A stretch of 31,724 nucleotides of DNA from Actinomycetota bacterium (GTDB lineage Bacteria > Actinomycetota > Actinomycetes > Nanopelagicales > Nanopelagicaceae). Positions 1 through 7,771 of the stretch are shown piece by piece. Position 1 is the first letter of the stretch; each line of letters starts with the position of its first letter. Both the position numbers and the translations under genes were made by a program. The notes beneath the pieces are model-generated. The model had not been told where the DNA came from, searched no databases, and worked only from the letters and a program-made list of their open reading frames with translations. The stretch spans positions 1-31,724 of the forward strand of contig WLIM01000003.1 in assembly GCA_009702205.1 (NCBI GenBank), given 5' to 3'.

Positions 1-71
1 ACTGAAGGAACAATTAGCGCTGCAGCTGCCATCAAAGGCAGAAACAGTACCTTTCGATTCTTAAACTTCAT
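1..71 (-). CDS. Sugar ABC transporter substrate-binding protein, N-terminal fragment (signal peptide only)
   Basis: Only the first 23 codons are inside the window; the gene runs off the left edge. They begin ATG-AAG-TTT and read M-K-F-K-N-R-K, then a hydrophobic stretch (VLFLPLMAAAALIV), then P-S: a positively charged N-terminus plus hydrophobic core typical of a Sec or lipoprotein signal peptide. The start codon shares one base with the stop of the permease gene (TAATG), so it is the next gene of the same operon. In ribose/galactose-type systems the missing third component is the extracellular sugar-binding protein, which makes that the likely identity. The mature domain is not visible, so the substrate cannot be judged. 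Confidence 0.7.
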   Translation of the reverse strand, partial: MKFKNRKVLFLPLMAAAALIVPS

Positions 72-1048
72 TACTTTTTCTCCTTAGATTTTGCCCGGCC
101 TGATAATTCAAGACGGATTCGGTCAAACAGAACTGCAGCTCCTAATAGAACACCGGTAACAACTTGTTGCCAGTAAGAGGAGACCCCCTGAATTGTCAGG
201 GAATTCGATACGGTTTGCAGGAAGAGGAGTCCAATTACTGTTCCCCAGATACTTCCTACGCCACCGCTAAGGCGAGTTCCACCAAGTAGAACTCCTGCCA
301 CAACAGTAAGTTCAAGACCAGCACCAGCTGTTGGTGCTGCAGAACTTAGACGGCCAACTTGCATGATTCCAGCGACTCCAGCACAGAATGCTGAGATCAC
401 ATAAACATTCATCTTTACGCGACCGGTATAAATACCAGCCAACTTTGCTGCGAATTCATTTCCGCCAACTGCATAAACATCGCGACCAAAATAAGTAGAG
501 CGCAGGACGTAAATTGAAATTCCGGCAAGAACAATAACTACAAGTAGCGGCCCTGGAATTGGGCCAACATTTCCATCGCCAATTTTATTAATTAGCGGTC
601 CAGTGTCGATGCTTCGAGTAGTTCCATTTGTTACTAGATAGGCAATACCGCGGAAAATTCCAAGGGTTCCAAGAGTCACAACGAAGCTGTTTAAGCCCAA
701 GCGACCAATCAAAGTTCCGTTGATTCCACCAACAATTATTGTTACCAAAGCAATTGTTACTACAACTGCAAGATATCTTGGCATTAATTCAATTATTCCT
801 GAGAGCAAAATTCCAGAGAAAGCTAAAACGCTACCGACGCTAAGGTCGATTCCCGCTGTAAGAATTGTGTAAGTCATTCCAATTCCTAGAACAATTGGAA
901 TTGCCGATGAACGAACAATGTTTGAAAGGTTAGATCCTGAGAAGAAGACAGGTTGGGTAAGGGCCATGACTATTAGCAAAACGACTTCAAGAACTAAAAC
1001 ACCAAACCATGCTGGCATTGTGCTCAGACTTGGCAATTTGAACTTCAT
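71..1048 (-). CDS. Ribose-type sugar ABC transporter permease (RbsC family)
   Basis: Integral membrane permease of 325 residues that would form the channel of a carbohydrate uptake (CUT2) ABC importer. It has many hydrophobic segments and the family hallmarks: GIDLSVGS at residues 66-73, a downstream GLNSFVVTLGTLGIFRG segment, and the GGTRLSGGVGSIWGT block near the C-terminus. Length matches RbsC, XylH and MglC-type permeases. Its ATG directly follows the stop of the ATPase gene (TAAATG, no gap) and its own stop overlaps the start of the binding-protein gene, so the three are translated together. Membership of the ribose/xylose/galactose permease family is clear; the actual sugar is not, so no gene symbol is given. 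Confidence 0.93.
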   Translation of the reverse strand: MKFKLPSLSTMPAWFGVLVLEVVLLIVMALTQPVFFSGSNLSNIVRSSAIPIVLGIGMTYTILTAGIDLSVGSVLAFSGILLSGIIELMPRYLAVVVTIALVTIIVGGINGTLIGRLGLNSFVVTLGTLGIFRGIAYLVTNGTTRSIDTGPLINKIGDGNVGPIPGPLLVVIVLAGISIYVLRSTYFGRDVYAVGGNEFAAKLAGIYTGRVKMNVYVISAFCAGVAGIMQVGRLSSAAPTAGAGLELTVVAGVLLGGTRLSGGVGSIWGTVIGLLFLQTVSNSLTIQGVSSYWQQVVTGVLLGAAVLFDRIRLELSGRAKSKEKK

Positions 1049-2548
1049 TTATTTAACTCCTGTCGCTGCAGCCACAACTTCGGCTTCACTAGTCTTGCTT
1101 CGGTCAAGGTTTGCTGAAAGTTCTCCAGCATGCATTACAAGTATTCGATCTGAGATCTCGAAAATTTCACCAATTTCAGATGAGACAACGAGAATACTTA
1201 GACCTTCATTAGCTAAATTGCGGAGAATTTCATAAATCTCAGCTTTCGCACCTAAGTCAACGCCTCTAGTTGCTTCATCCAGAATAAGAATCTTTGGATT
1301 AGTTTGAAGACAACGAGCGATAACGACTTTCTGTTGGTTTCCACCAGAGAGGCTCTTAATTTGGGCATCAGGGCCAGAAGTCTTAATGCTGAACTTTTCA
1401 ATCCAACTCTTAATTATCTTATCTTCAGATTTTCTCGAGCGGTGGGTAATTTCGAACTTGTGTTGAGACAACATTAAATTATCTCGCACCGACATCTCAT
1501 GAATTGTAGATTTCAGACGGCGATCATCTGGAACTAGTGCTATTCCTGATTTCAATGCAGTTCTAGAATTAGCGCCAACTTGATTTCCATTAATAAATAC
1601 TTCACCGGCACTTCTTTGACGAACACCTGCAAGAGTTTCGACAAGCTCTGTGCGCCCGGCACCAGCGAGCCCTGCTAGTCCAACAATTTCACCTTCGCGA
1701 ACTTCAAATGAAATATCAGAATAAGCGCCAGCTCGATCGCTTAAACCCTTAACTTCAAGAACTGTTTTGCGACCAGATGATTGAAAGTTGCGTCGCGCAG
1801 ATTCTTTGGGCTTATTCAAAACCATTCGATCAATTAACCAGTTTTCATTTACACCAGAACGATCGCTGGTATCGATGAATTTGCCATCACGAAGAACTGT
1901 AAAGCGATCGCTAATCTCTAACATTTCAGACATGCGGTGAGTAATAAGGACTACTGCCACGCCATCTTCACGAAGCTGACGGACGACTTTAAAGAGAGCT
2001 GCTACTTCATTTGGTGCAAGTGAAGAAGTTGGCTCATCAAGTAATAGAACTCGGGTATCAAAAGATAGTGCGCGGGCAATTTCAACTAGTTGTTGCTCAT
2101 GTTGTGGCAGGGTCGAAACTTCGCGGCGTGGGTCAACTGTGATGTTTAAGCGCTTTAGAATTTCAAGGGCTCTGCGATCGGTATCTTTCCAATCAATTCC
2201 AAATTTATTTCTGGATTGGTTGTGGCCAATAAAAACATTCTCAGCAATACCTAGATTCGGAACCAGGCTTAGCTCCTGGCTAACCATAGTCACGCCATAT
2301 CTCATTGCATCTCTAACTGAGTTAAATTCCTTCTCTTCACCTGCAACTAAAATTTGGCCATCGTCTGGTTTTAACACGCCACCTAGAATTTTCAATAGTG
2401 TTGATTTTCCAGAACCATTCTCACCGGCGATTGTATGTACTTCGCCAGGGTGTAATTCCAAATTCACATTTGCAAGAGCCTGGACGGCATCAAAGCGCTT
2501 GCTAATTTGGCGCATTTCAACGCCTGATGTCAGAGTTTTAATTGTCAC
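1049..2548 (-). CDS. Sugar ABC transporter ATP-binding protein, two nucleotide-binding domains (RbsA/MglA/XylG type)
   Basis: Cytoplasmic ATPase of 499 residues with two fused ABC domains, the usual size for CUT2 sugar importers. Domain 1 has a canonical Walker A (GENGSGKST, 42-50), a Walker B ending D171-E172 and H204 in the ITH switch, but its signature is replaced by a TLPQHEQQ stretch (about 146-153). Domain 2 has a degenerate Walker A (GLAGAGRTE, 293-301), a proper LSGGNQQK signature (400-407) and Walker B D424-E425. This asymmetric pairing is normal in the RbsA family. Translation starts at GTG 2548, overlapping the stop of the VOC gene by one base (TAGTG). Transported sugar unknown. 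Confidence 0.94.
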   Translation of the reverse strand: MTIKTLTSGVEMRQISKRFDAVQALANVNLELHPGEVHTIAGENGSGKSTLLKILGGVLKPDDGQILVAGEEKEFNSVRDAMRYGVTMVSQELSLVPNLGIAENVFIGHNQSRNKFGIDWKDTDRRALEILKRLNITVDPRREVSTLPQHEQQLVEIARALSFDTRVLLLDEPTSSLAPNEVAALFKVVRQLREDGVAVVLITHRMSEMLEISDRFTVLRDGKFIDTSDRSGVNENWLIDRMVLNKPKESARRNFQSSGRKTVLEVKGLSDRAGAYSDISFEVREGEIVGLAGLAGAGRTELVETLAGVRQRSAGEVFINGNQVGANSRTALKSGIALVPDDRRLKSTIHEMSVRDNLMLSQHKFEITHRSRKSEDKIIKSWIEKFSIKTSGPDAQIKSLSGGNQQKVVIARCLQTNPKILILDEATRGVDLGAKAEIYEILRNLANEGLSILVVSSEIGEIFEISDRILVMHAGELSANLDRSKTSEAEVVAAATGVK

Positions 2549-3057
2549 TATTTAGCGGCCCGTTCATATTCCACAAGTTCGAGTTGGTTATTCCATGGAT
2601 CTAAAACATAAATAATTCGTTGGCCAGCAGCAGGACCTTCAGTTATTTCAATTGGTCCGGCCATGAAAGTTAAACCGTATTCACTTCGTAGTTCTAAAAC
2701 TTTATCTAAGTTACTTACTTTGAAAGCAATATGGTGCCCACCTAAATCAGAATTCTTTGGTGGTGTAGTGCGACGATCTTCTGGTCGGTCGTATTGGAAA
2801 AGTTCTAGGCGACTACCATTTCCGTACTCAAGCATTGCAAGAGTAAATCGACCATCAGCAACATTTACATGTGCAAGTGACCAATCTTTTCCATCTACCT
2901 CTGGAAATTCACGAGCATCAAAAGGTCCCAGGCGAAATATTTCTTTTGCATTTAAAAGTGTGCTGTAAAAAGCTACTGCCTCATCAAGATTTGGAATTGT
3001 CATTCCGACGTGGTCCATGCCTTCTACCCCAGGCATATTGCGGGTTTTGATCGACAT
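2548..3057 (-). CDS. VOC-superfamily (glyoxalase/dioxygenase fold) protein
   Basis: 169-residue protein with two beta-alpha-beta-beta-beta repeats of the vicinal-oxygen-chelate fold. Candidate metal ligands occur in the usual H-E-H-E order: H16 (MDHVG), E85 (RLELFQY), H108 or H109 (GGHHIAF) and E160 (QLELVEY). VOC enzymes are metal-dependent lyases, isomerases, epimerases or dioxygenases on small molecules; the reaction here cannot be named. An in-frame extension to 3129 exists, but ATG 3057 is preferred because AAAGGGAG sits four bases upstream of it and the extension looks unlike the family. It is the first gene of the sugar ABC transporter operon, which suggests it acts on the imported compound or its breakdown product. 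Confidence 0.87.
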   Translation of the reverse strand: MSIKTRNMPGVEGMDHVGMTIPNLDEAVAFYSTLLNAKEIFRLGPFDAREFPEVDGKDWSLAHVNVADGRFTLAMLEYGNGSRLELFQYDRPEDRRTTPPKNSDLGGHHIAFKVSNLDKVLELRSEYGLTFMAGPIEITEGPAAGQRIIYVLDPWNNQLELVEYERAAK

Positions 3058-3061
3058 AGCT

Positions 3062-3069
3062 CTCCCTTT
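3062..3069 (-). promoter_or_regulatory. Ribosome binding site deciding the VOC gene start
   Basis: AAAGGGAG on the minus strand, followed by AGCT and then ATG at 3057. It is a strong Shine-Dalgarno match and supports the shorter start over the in-frame codon at 3129. Confidence 0.7.
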
Positions 3070-3209
3070 CGCTAAACCAGAATGCAGGTTTAAGGGGCAA
3101 TTCTCTTGTTCTTTTATGACGCTCGTCAAGCATATGTCATAACAATCATGTGAAGTTTTATCGTTGAAAAATAACGAAATGTAATCAAATTAAAACGTAT
3201 TTACCTTGC
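3070..3209 (-). promoter_or_regulatory. Leader/promoter region of the sugar ABC transporter operon
   Basis: About 140 non-coding bases between tRNA-Tyr and the VOC gene. The part from about 3125 to 3205 is very AT-rich. It holds a small inverted repeat TCGTT-N7-AACGA (3161-3177) and a looser ATGAC-N15-GTCAT pair over about 3117-3141. I could not place a convincing -35/-10 pair. The inverted repeats could be repressor operators for a sugar-responsive regulator, but with 5-bp arms this is weak. Transcription reading through from tRNA-Tyr is also possible. Confidence 0.3.
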
Positions 3210-3294
3210 TGGTGGCGGGTGAAGGATTTGAACCTTCGAAGGCAGAGCCGGGGGATTTACAGTCCCCTCCCATTGGCCGCTCGGGCAACCCGCC
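3210..3294 (-). tRNA. tRNA-Tyr (anticodon GUA), CCA encoded
   Basis: The minus strand folds as a class II tRNA. Acceptor strands GGCGGGT (3294-3288) and ACCCGCC (3220-3214) pair over seven bases, followed by discriminator A and an encoded CCA (3212-3210). The anticodon loop reads CTGTAAA, giving anticodon GTA flanked by a GGGGA/TCCCC stem. There is a long variable arm (CCCGGCTCTGCC region) and a T-arm containing GGTTCAAATCC. A long variable arm with GUA is diagnostic of bacterial tRNA-Tyr. It sits between the dehydrogenase pair and the sugar transporter operon, all on the same strand. Confidence 0.96.
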
Positions 3295-3352
3295 AGGGTT
3301 TTTTACGGCTTGCGTAGATTACCTTATTAACCCACGCTCTCGAAATCGAGGG

Positions 3353-4135
3353 TTACTCGGGCAAGATAACTGGAACTTGAGTCATTAAGCCGCCGTCAAT
3401 TACATAAGAACTTCCGGTGATGAAAGAAGCCTTATCGGAACAGAGAAAACCTACGAGTTCACCGATTTCGTGAATGCTCGCCATACGTCCTATTGGGTGC
3501 GAGCTTCCCCACTCTTTCAAGATTTCTTCTTCGCTCTTGCCACTGCTAAATGCACGAGCTGAAGCCCGCAACATTGGCGTATCTACTGAAGCTGGAAGTA
3601 TTGCATTGCATCTAATTTGTTCTGCTGCATGATCAATTGCGATTGCTCTGGTAAGTGAATTAATTGCACCTTTCGATGCCGCGTATGCAACCACGCCTTT
3701 CTGATTTGCAAGTGATTGCACCGAAGAAATATTTACAATTGAACCACCTTTTGCAATTCGCATAAAGGGAATTGCGTACTTGGCAGTCAAATACATTGAC
3801 TTTACATTTACATCAAAGGTCTTATCCCAAGTCTCTTCACTGGTTTCAACAGCAGTTCCATATGTTTGGATACCTGCACAATTAACTACATAATCAATTT
3901 GACCATATTTCTGGCCAACACTTTCAATTGCGGCTTTAACTTGGGAGTCCGATGAAATATCAACTTTTACCCCTGAAATTCGCTCACCATAACTAGCTAA
4001 ATCGCTCTTTGCTTGTGCCAAACCAGCTTCATCAAGGTCGAACATAACAACTGTGGCGCCATCGTCCAATAATCTTTTTGTACTACCGAAACCAATTCCT
4101 TTGGCTCCCCCAGTAACGATTGCAATCTTGCTCAT
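3353..4135 (-). CDS. Short-chain dehydrogenase/reductase (SDR), NAD-type
   Basis: Classical SDR oxidoreductase of 260 residues. It has the cofactor motif TGGAKGIG (8-15), D33 at the end of the second beta strand (suggesting NAD rather than NADP), NCAG (85-88), N110, S138, the catalytic pair Y151-K155 in YAASK, and the C-terminal DGG (248-250). The substrate is probably an alcohol or sugar hydroxyl; sequence alone does not fix it. Its ATG follows the stop of the alpha-hydroxy-acid dehydrogenase gene directly (TAAATG), so the two form an operon and may act in one catabolic route. Its upstream position and shared strand with the sugar transporter suggest a role in carbohydrate or hydroxy-acid oxidation. 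Confidence 0.92.
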   Translation of the reverse strand: MSKIAIVTGGAKGIGFGSTKRLLDDGATVVMFDLDEAGLAQAKSDLASYGERISGVKVDISSDSQVKAAIESVGQKYGQIDYVVNCAGIQTYGTAVETSEETWDKTFDVNVKSMYLTAKYAIPFMRIAKGGSIVNISSVQSLANQKGVVAYAASKGAINSLTRAIAIDHAAEQIRCNAILPASVDTPMLRASARAFSSGKSEEEILKEWGSSHPIGRMASIHEIGELVGFLCSDKASFITGSSYVIDGGLMTQVPVILPE

Positions 4136-5359
4136 TTACTTACTCCGAATCCGAGCGCCATTTTTTCGCACTTCAGAAATATTTGTTGCACCTGTCAACG
4201 CCATTCCATTTTCAAATTCTCTGCGCATTAATTCAATAACTTGCGCTACGCCAGCTTCACCATTTGCCATGGCGCCATATAGATATGCCCGACCAATGAA
4301 TACAGCCTTTGCGCCTAGTGCGATTGCGCCGAGTGCATCTAGGCCTGACATCACGCCACCATCGATATAAATCTCGACTTTACTGCCAACGGCTTTAACA
4401 ACTTCCGGAAGTATCTCTAACGGAATTGGACCACGATCGAATTGGCGACCGCCATGATTTGAAAGAATAATTCCCTGAACGCCTAACTTCGCAACAGCCT
4501 TTGCATCTTCAACGCTTTGAATTCCCTTTACAACGATTGGCCCTTTCCAGACAGAACGTAACCAAGTTATATCTTTAATTGTTGTTGCAGGATCGAAGAT
4601 TAAGCCAGCAAGTTGCGATAAAGGTTTATCCCATCCTCTAAATGCTGCGAACTCTAATTTCCCAGTTGTGAAAAGATTTAGCCACCAAATTGGTTTTCTT
4701 GCGATTGCGAATACCGTATTTATTCGAATCTTTGGTGGAACAGTTAAACCGTTTCTATTATCGCGATAACGCAACCCAGCTACTGGTGTATCAACTGTCA
4801 AAACTAAGGTTTCAAAACCACTATCTTTGGCCTGCTTAATTACAGCCAAGCTATCGCTGCGGTTCTTCATAATATAAAGCTGGAACCATCTACGTGAATT
4901 TGGGACTGCAGCAGCAAGTTCTGCTGGCGAAGTTGTTCCCATTGTAGAAAGTGCATAAATCAAATTCTTAGATGCGGCAACGTTTGCTACGGCTGGCTCC
5001 CCAACATGGTGCATTAATCGGGTATAGCCGGTTGGTGCGAAACAGATTGGAATATCAACGCTTTTGCCAAGTATTTTCTCGCTGGTATCAAGCTTTGAAA
5101 CATCACGCAGAACTCTTGAATTGAATTCAATTCGTGAGAAGGTATCGCGAGTTCTTGAGTATGCGATCTCGTCAACGGCGCCACCTTCAACATAATCAAA
5201 GACGACTTTAGGAGTTCGCTTCTTTGCTATAAGCGCTAAATCTTGGACGTTCTGTGCCCGCTTAAGTTTGCCCTGATATGGGTTGAGAGCGGGAAGCGAC
5301 CATTCAATTAAGGACCAGAAATATGGGAGGCTCGGGAATTTACGAGTGCTCCGAATCAT
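4136..5359 (-). CDS. FMN-dependent alpha-hydroxy-acid dehydrogenase (LldD/MftD-like)
   Basis: TIM-barrel flavoprotein of 407 residues in the glycolate oxidase / L-lactate dehydrogenase family, which oxidises 2-hydroxy acids to 2-oxo acids with FMN. Visible motifs: PTGYTRLMH (109-117), FMN-contacting WFQLY (158-162) and TVD (188-190), K278, catalytic H302 and substrate-binding R305 in SNHGGRQ (300-306), DGG (333-335) and GRAYLYG (356-362). From memory its N-terminal third and the RNGLTVPP, WWLNL and GRAYLYG regions resemble Mycobacterium Rv0694 (LldD1, also called MftD) more than E. coli LldD. MftD matures mycofactocin, but no other mft gene is here, so a lactate-type dehydrogenase is equally possible. 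First gene of a two-gene operon; a weak AGGG lies upstream of its ATG. Confidence 0.88.
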   Translation of the reverse strand: MIRSTRKFPSLPYFWSLIEWSLPALNPYQGKLKRAQNVQDLALIAKKRTPKVVFDYVEGGAVDEIAYSRTRDTFSRIEFNSRVLRDVSKLDTSEKILGKSVDIPICFAPTGYTRLMHHVGEPAVANVAASKNLIYALSTMGTTSPAELAAAVPNSRRWFQLYIMKNRSDSLAVIKQAKDSGFETLVLTVDTPVAGLRYRDNRNGLTVPPKIRINTVFAIARKPIWWLNLFTTGKLEFAAFRGWDKPLSQLAGLIFDPATTIKDITWLRSVWKGPIVVKGIQSVEDAKAVAKLGVQGIILSNHGGRQFDRGPIPLEILPEVVKAVGSKVEIYIDGGVMSGLDALGAIALGAKAVFIGRAYLYGAMANGEAGVAQVIELMRREFENGMALTGATNISEVRKNGARIRSK

Positions 5360-5390
5360 GTGGCCAATTTACCCTACAATTGCGCTCATT

Positions 5391-5418
5391 AGAATATTTA
5401 AAAATAGATAATTGTAAA
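5391..5418 (-). promoter_or_regulatory. Candidate promoter of the hydroxy-acid dehydrogenase operon
   Basis: On the minus strand TTTACA (5418-5413) and TATTCT (5396-5391) are separated by 16 bases, giving 5/6 and 4/6 matches to sigma70-type hexamers. Initiation would fall near 5384, about 25 bases before the ATG at 5359. It lies in the 72-bp divergent spacer shared with yajQ. Confidence 0.4.
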
Positions 5419-5431
5419 AGGGGTCGTAAAA

Positions 5432-5920
5432 GTGGCTGATTCAAGTTTCGATATTGTCTCTGAAGTTGATCATATGGAAGTAGATAATGCTTTCAACCAG
5501 GCCGACCGCGAAATCGCCACTAGATTTGATTTCAAGAACACCGATAGCAAGATTGAAAAGTCTGGTGAAAAGATTCTAATCGAAGCGCAATCAGAAGAGA
5601 AGGCGAAAGCTGTCCTAGAAGTTTTTAAGGATAAATTAATCAAGCGCCAAGTATCGCTAAAGCATTTGGAATCTACTGATCCAGAGTTAAGTGGCAAAAT
5701 CTATAAAATCAGTTGCACGCTTAAAGAAGGAATCTCAACTGAGAACGCTAAGAAGCTAGCGAAAATTATTCGAGATGAAGGTCCTAAATCTGTTAAGACT
5801 CAAATTCAAGGTGAAACTCTGCGCGTCACAAGCAAGTCGCGTGATGATCTGCAAGACACCATGGCGCTAGTTAAGGCACAGAGCCTTGACTTTGCTGTTC
5901 AGTTTACGAATTACCGTTAA
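5432..5920 (+). CDS. yajQ: YajQ-family nucleotide-binding protein
   Basis: 162-residue cytoplasmic protein of the YajQ (DUF520) family, two ferredoxin-like domains that in some bacteria bind cyclic di-GMP and in others affect RNA- or phage-related regulation. Hallmarks are the N-terminal SFDIVSEVD, the REIATRFDFK block near residue 27, and the C-terminal KSVKTQIQGETLRVTSKSRD segment. Length matches the family. The start is GTG 5432, with AAAAGGGG at 5416-5423 and an 8-base spacer. It is transcribed divergently from the hydroxy-acid dehydrogenase and is followed by rarD after three bases. The exact role in this organism cannot be read from sequence. Confidence 0.95.
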   Translation: MADSSFDIVSEVDHMEVDNAFNQADREIATRFDFKNTDSKIEKSGEKILIEAQSEEKAKAVLEVFKDKLIKRQVSLKHLESTDPELSGKIYKISCTLKEGISTENAKKLAKIIRDEGPKSVKTQIQGETLRVTSKSRDDLQDTMALVKAQSLDFAVQFTNYR

Positions 5921-5923
5921 TTA

Positions 5924-6823
5924 ATGAGTAAATATCGCCTTGGTTTAATTTACGGATTTACCTCTTACACGCTCTGGGGATTATTCCCACTCTATTGGCC
6001 ACTTTTGAAACCTGCTACCCCGCTTGAAATGGTTTCACATCGTGCAGTCTGGTCTCTTGTTTTCTGTGTCATAGCACTTGCTATTGCCCACCAACTTAAA
6101 TCAACTTTTGCATTAATGATTTCGCCAGGCGTCTTCTGGCGATTCACACTTGCTGCAGCTCTAATTTCAGTGAATTGGATTACCTATATCTGGGCAGTTA
6201 ATCACGAACAGATTGTCGAAGCTTCACTTGGTTACTACATGCAACCGATTCTTCTCGTGTTGATGGGGATTCTTGCTTTCGGCGAAGAGATGCGAAAAAT
6301 TCAGTGGATTTCTTTTATTGTTGCAACAATCGGCGTAGTTATTCTGACAATTGATTACGGCAGACCACCATGGATCTCCTTTGCACTTGCCTTTTCTTGG
6401 AGTTCATACAGTTATGTTAAGAAGAAAATTAATTTAGGTTCGCTACAGGGCTTGGCCATTGAAACTCTCATATCTTCAGTGTTCTATGGCAGTTACCTAA
6501 TCTGGATTGGCCAGAAAGGTGAAGGTCAATTTGGTCACGGAGTTGGTTTAACTCTGCTTCTCATAGGCGCTGGTGCGGTAACAGCAATTCCACTACTTCT
6601 ATTCAACGGTGCGACTCTACGAATTCCATTTACAACTATTGGGCTCTTGCAATATTTAACGCCAACAATTCAATTTATGTTGGCGGTTTTCCTGCGACAT
6701 GAACCTATGCCTAGTGCAAGATGGCTCGGCTTTGTTTTTATCTGGACTGCGCTAATTGTTCTTGGCTATGACTTAATAAAATCAGGAAGTCCGCGAGATA
6801 ACAGCTTGGCTCAACCCGACTAA
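5924..6823 (+). CDS. rarD: RarD-type EamA/DMT-superfamily permease
   Basis: 299-residue membrane protein with about ten hydrophobic segments, in two EamA-like halves. The opening GLIYGFTSYTLWGLFPLYW and the block NWITYIWAVNHEQIVEASLG are characteristic of RarD proteins, which are drug/metabolite transporter-family permeases often annotated as chloramphenicol-sensitive (RarD). The transported molecule is unknown. It starts three bases after the yajQ stop with no clear ribosome binding site, so it is probably translationally coupled to yajQ. Its 3' end overlaps the convergent polyprenyl synthase gene by 42 bases; both C-termini look normal for their families, so the overlap appears real. Confidence 0.92.
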   Translation: MSKYRLGLIYGFTSYTLWGLFPLYWPLLKPATPLEMVSHRAVWSLVFCVIALAIAHQLKSTFALMISPGVFWRFTLAAALISVNWITYIWAVNHEQIVEASLGYYMQPILLVLMGILAFGEEMRKIQWISFIVATIGVVILTIDYGRPPWISFALAFSWSSYSYVKKKINLGSLQGLAIETLISSVFYGSYLIWIGQKGEGQFGHGVGLTLLLIGAGAVTAIPLLLFNGATLRIPFTTIGLLQYLTPTIQFMLAVFLRHEPMPSARWLGFVFIWTALIVLGYDLIKSGSPRDNSLAQPD

Positions 6824-7771
6824 AGCGTTCTTCGCTGGCCCATCAGGCAGAACTGCTAAATGTTTCTGAGCAGATTCGCCATACTTTGCAACTAGTTCAC
6901 GTGATTTAGTTAGCGCGCTATGGTTTCTAAGTTTTAAAATAGTTTGCGCAACAACTGTTTCATCAGTAATTGGCGCAGATAAAATAGCTTTTAGTTCGGC
7001 ATCTGCAGGATCATTTGATTCCAAAATAAAGAGAGTTACCAGGGTTGGAACTCCTTCGCGCAAATCGGTGCCTGGAGTCTTTCCTGATTCCTTAGAATCA
7101 CTTGCAATATCGATGATGTCATCAGCCAACTGGAAAACAGTGCCAATCTCTTCGCCAAATTTAGTTAAGGCATCCATAATCTTTTCATCAGCGCCCGAAA
7201 TCATCGCACCATATCGAGCACTTGCAGAAATAAGTGAGGCGGTCTTATCTGCAACAACATTTAAGTAATGTTCAAGTTGAGTTTTACCTGCACTTGATCC
7301 TTGGGTCTCAGTTATTTGGCCAATTACTAACCGTTCAAATGTGAGAGCTTGAAGACGTACCGCTTCTGGGCCAAGGTCAGCTAAAAGTTGAGAAGTCTTG
7401 GCAAACAAATAATCGCCGGTAAGAATTGCGACTGTATTGTTCCAGCGATTGTTAGCGCTTTCCACACCTCTACGTAATGGTGCTTCATCCATAACATCAT
7501 CATGATACAAAGTTCCAAGGTGGGTAAGTTCGCAGACTACTGCTGCTTCGATAATGCCCTTAGCTTTTGGATCCCCAAAGTGAGAGGCAATCAGGGTCAA
7601 TAGTGGGCGTAACCGCTTTCCACCAGCATCAACAAGGTGTCTAGAAGTCTCAATTACTAATGGATATTTACCTTCGATTGCATTTCGCAAGAAAGCTTCA
7701 ACTTCAACCATCGAAGCCAGAAGATCCTTCTCTAGCTTTGGATCAATATCTGGAATTCCGATTTGAGACAT
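6782..7771 (-). CDS. Polyprenyl diphosphate synthase (menaquinone side chain)
   Basis: 329-residue long-chain trans-prenyltransferase that extends an allylic diphosphate with isopentenyl diphosphate. It shows GKRLRP (51-56), the first aspartate-rich motif DDVMD (91-95) with R100-R101 after it, and the second motif DDIID (217-221), followed by KTPGTDLREG. Chain length (hepta-, octa- or nonaprenyl) cannot be read with certainty. The ATG overlaps the nuoN stop by one base (TAATG), making it the last gene of the complex I operon. That placement, and menA elsewhere in the window, point to the menaquinone tail as its product. It overlaps rarD tail to tail. Confidence 0.93.
   Translation of the reverse strand: MSQIGIPDIDPKLEKDLLASMVEVEAFLRNAIEGKYPLVIETSRHLVDAGGKRLRPLLTLIASHFGDPKAKGIIEAAVVCELTHLGTLYHDDVMDEAPLRRGVESANNRWNNTVAILTGDYLFAKTSQLLADLGPEAVRLQALTFERLVIGQITETQGSSAGKTQLEHYLNVVADKTASLISASARYGAMISGADEKIMDALTKFGEEIGTVFQLADDIIDIASDSKESGKTPGTDLREGVPTLVTLFILESNDPADAELKAILSAPITDETVVAQTILKLRNHSALTKSRELVAKYGESAQKHLAVLPDGPAKNALVGLSQAVISRTS

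Noticed and set aside
3210..3294. tRNA-Tyr as an integration site of a mobile element
   Set aside because: No integrase, repeated tRNA end or foreign-looking genes are seen nearby; both flanks hold ordinary metabolic genes.
3339..3350. CTCG-AAAT-CGAG hairpin just after the SDR stop as a terminator
   Set aside because: The stem is only four pairs and no T-run follows on the minus strand; it more likely lies in the tRNA-Tyr promoter region by chance.
3206..3388. Plus-strand open frame of 60 codons across the tRNA
   Set aside because: It is the antisense of tRNA-Tyr and its flank, a frequent false gene; the tRNA fold explains the sequence.
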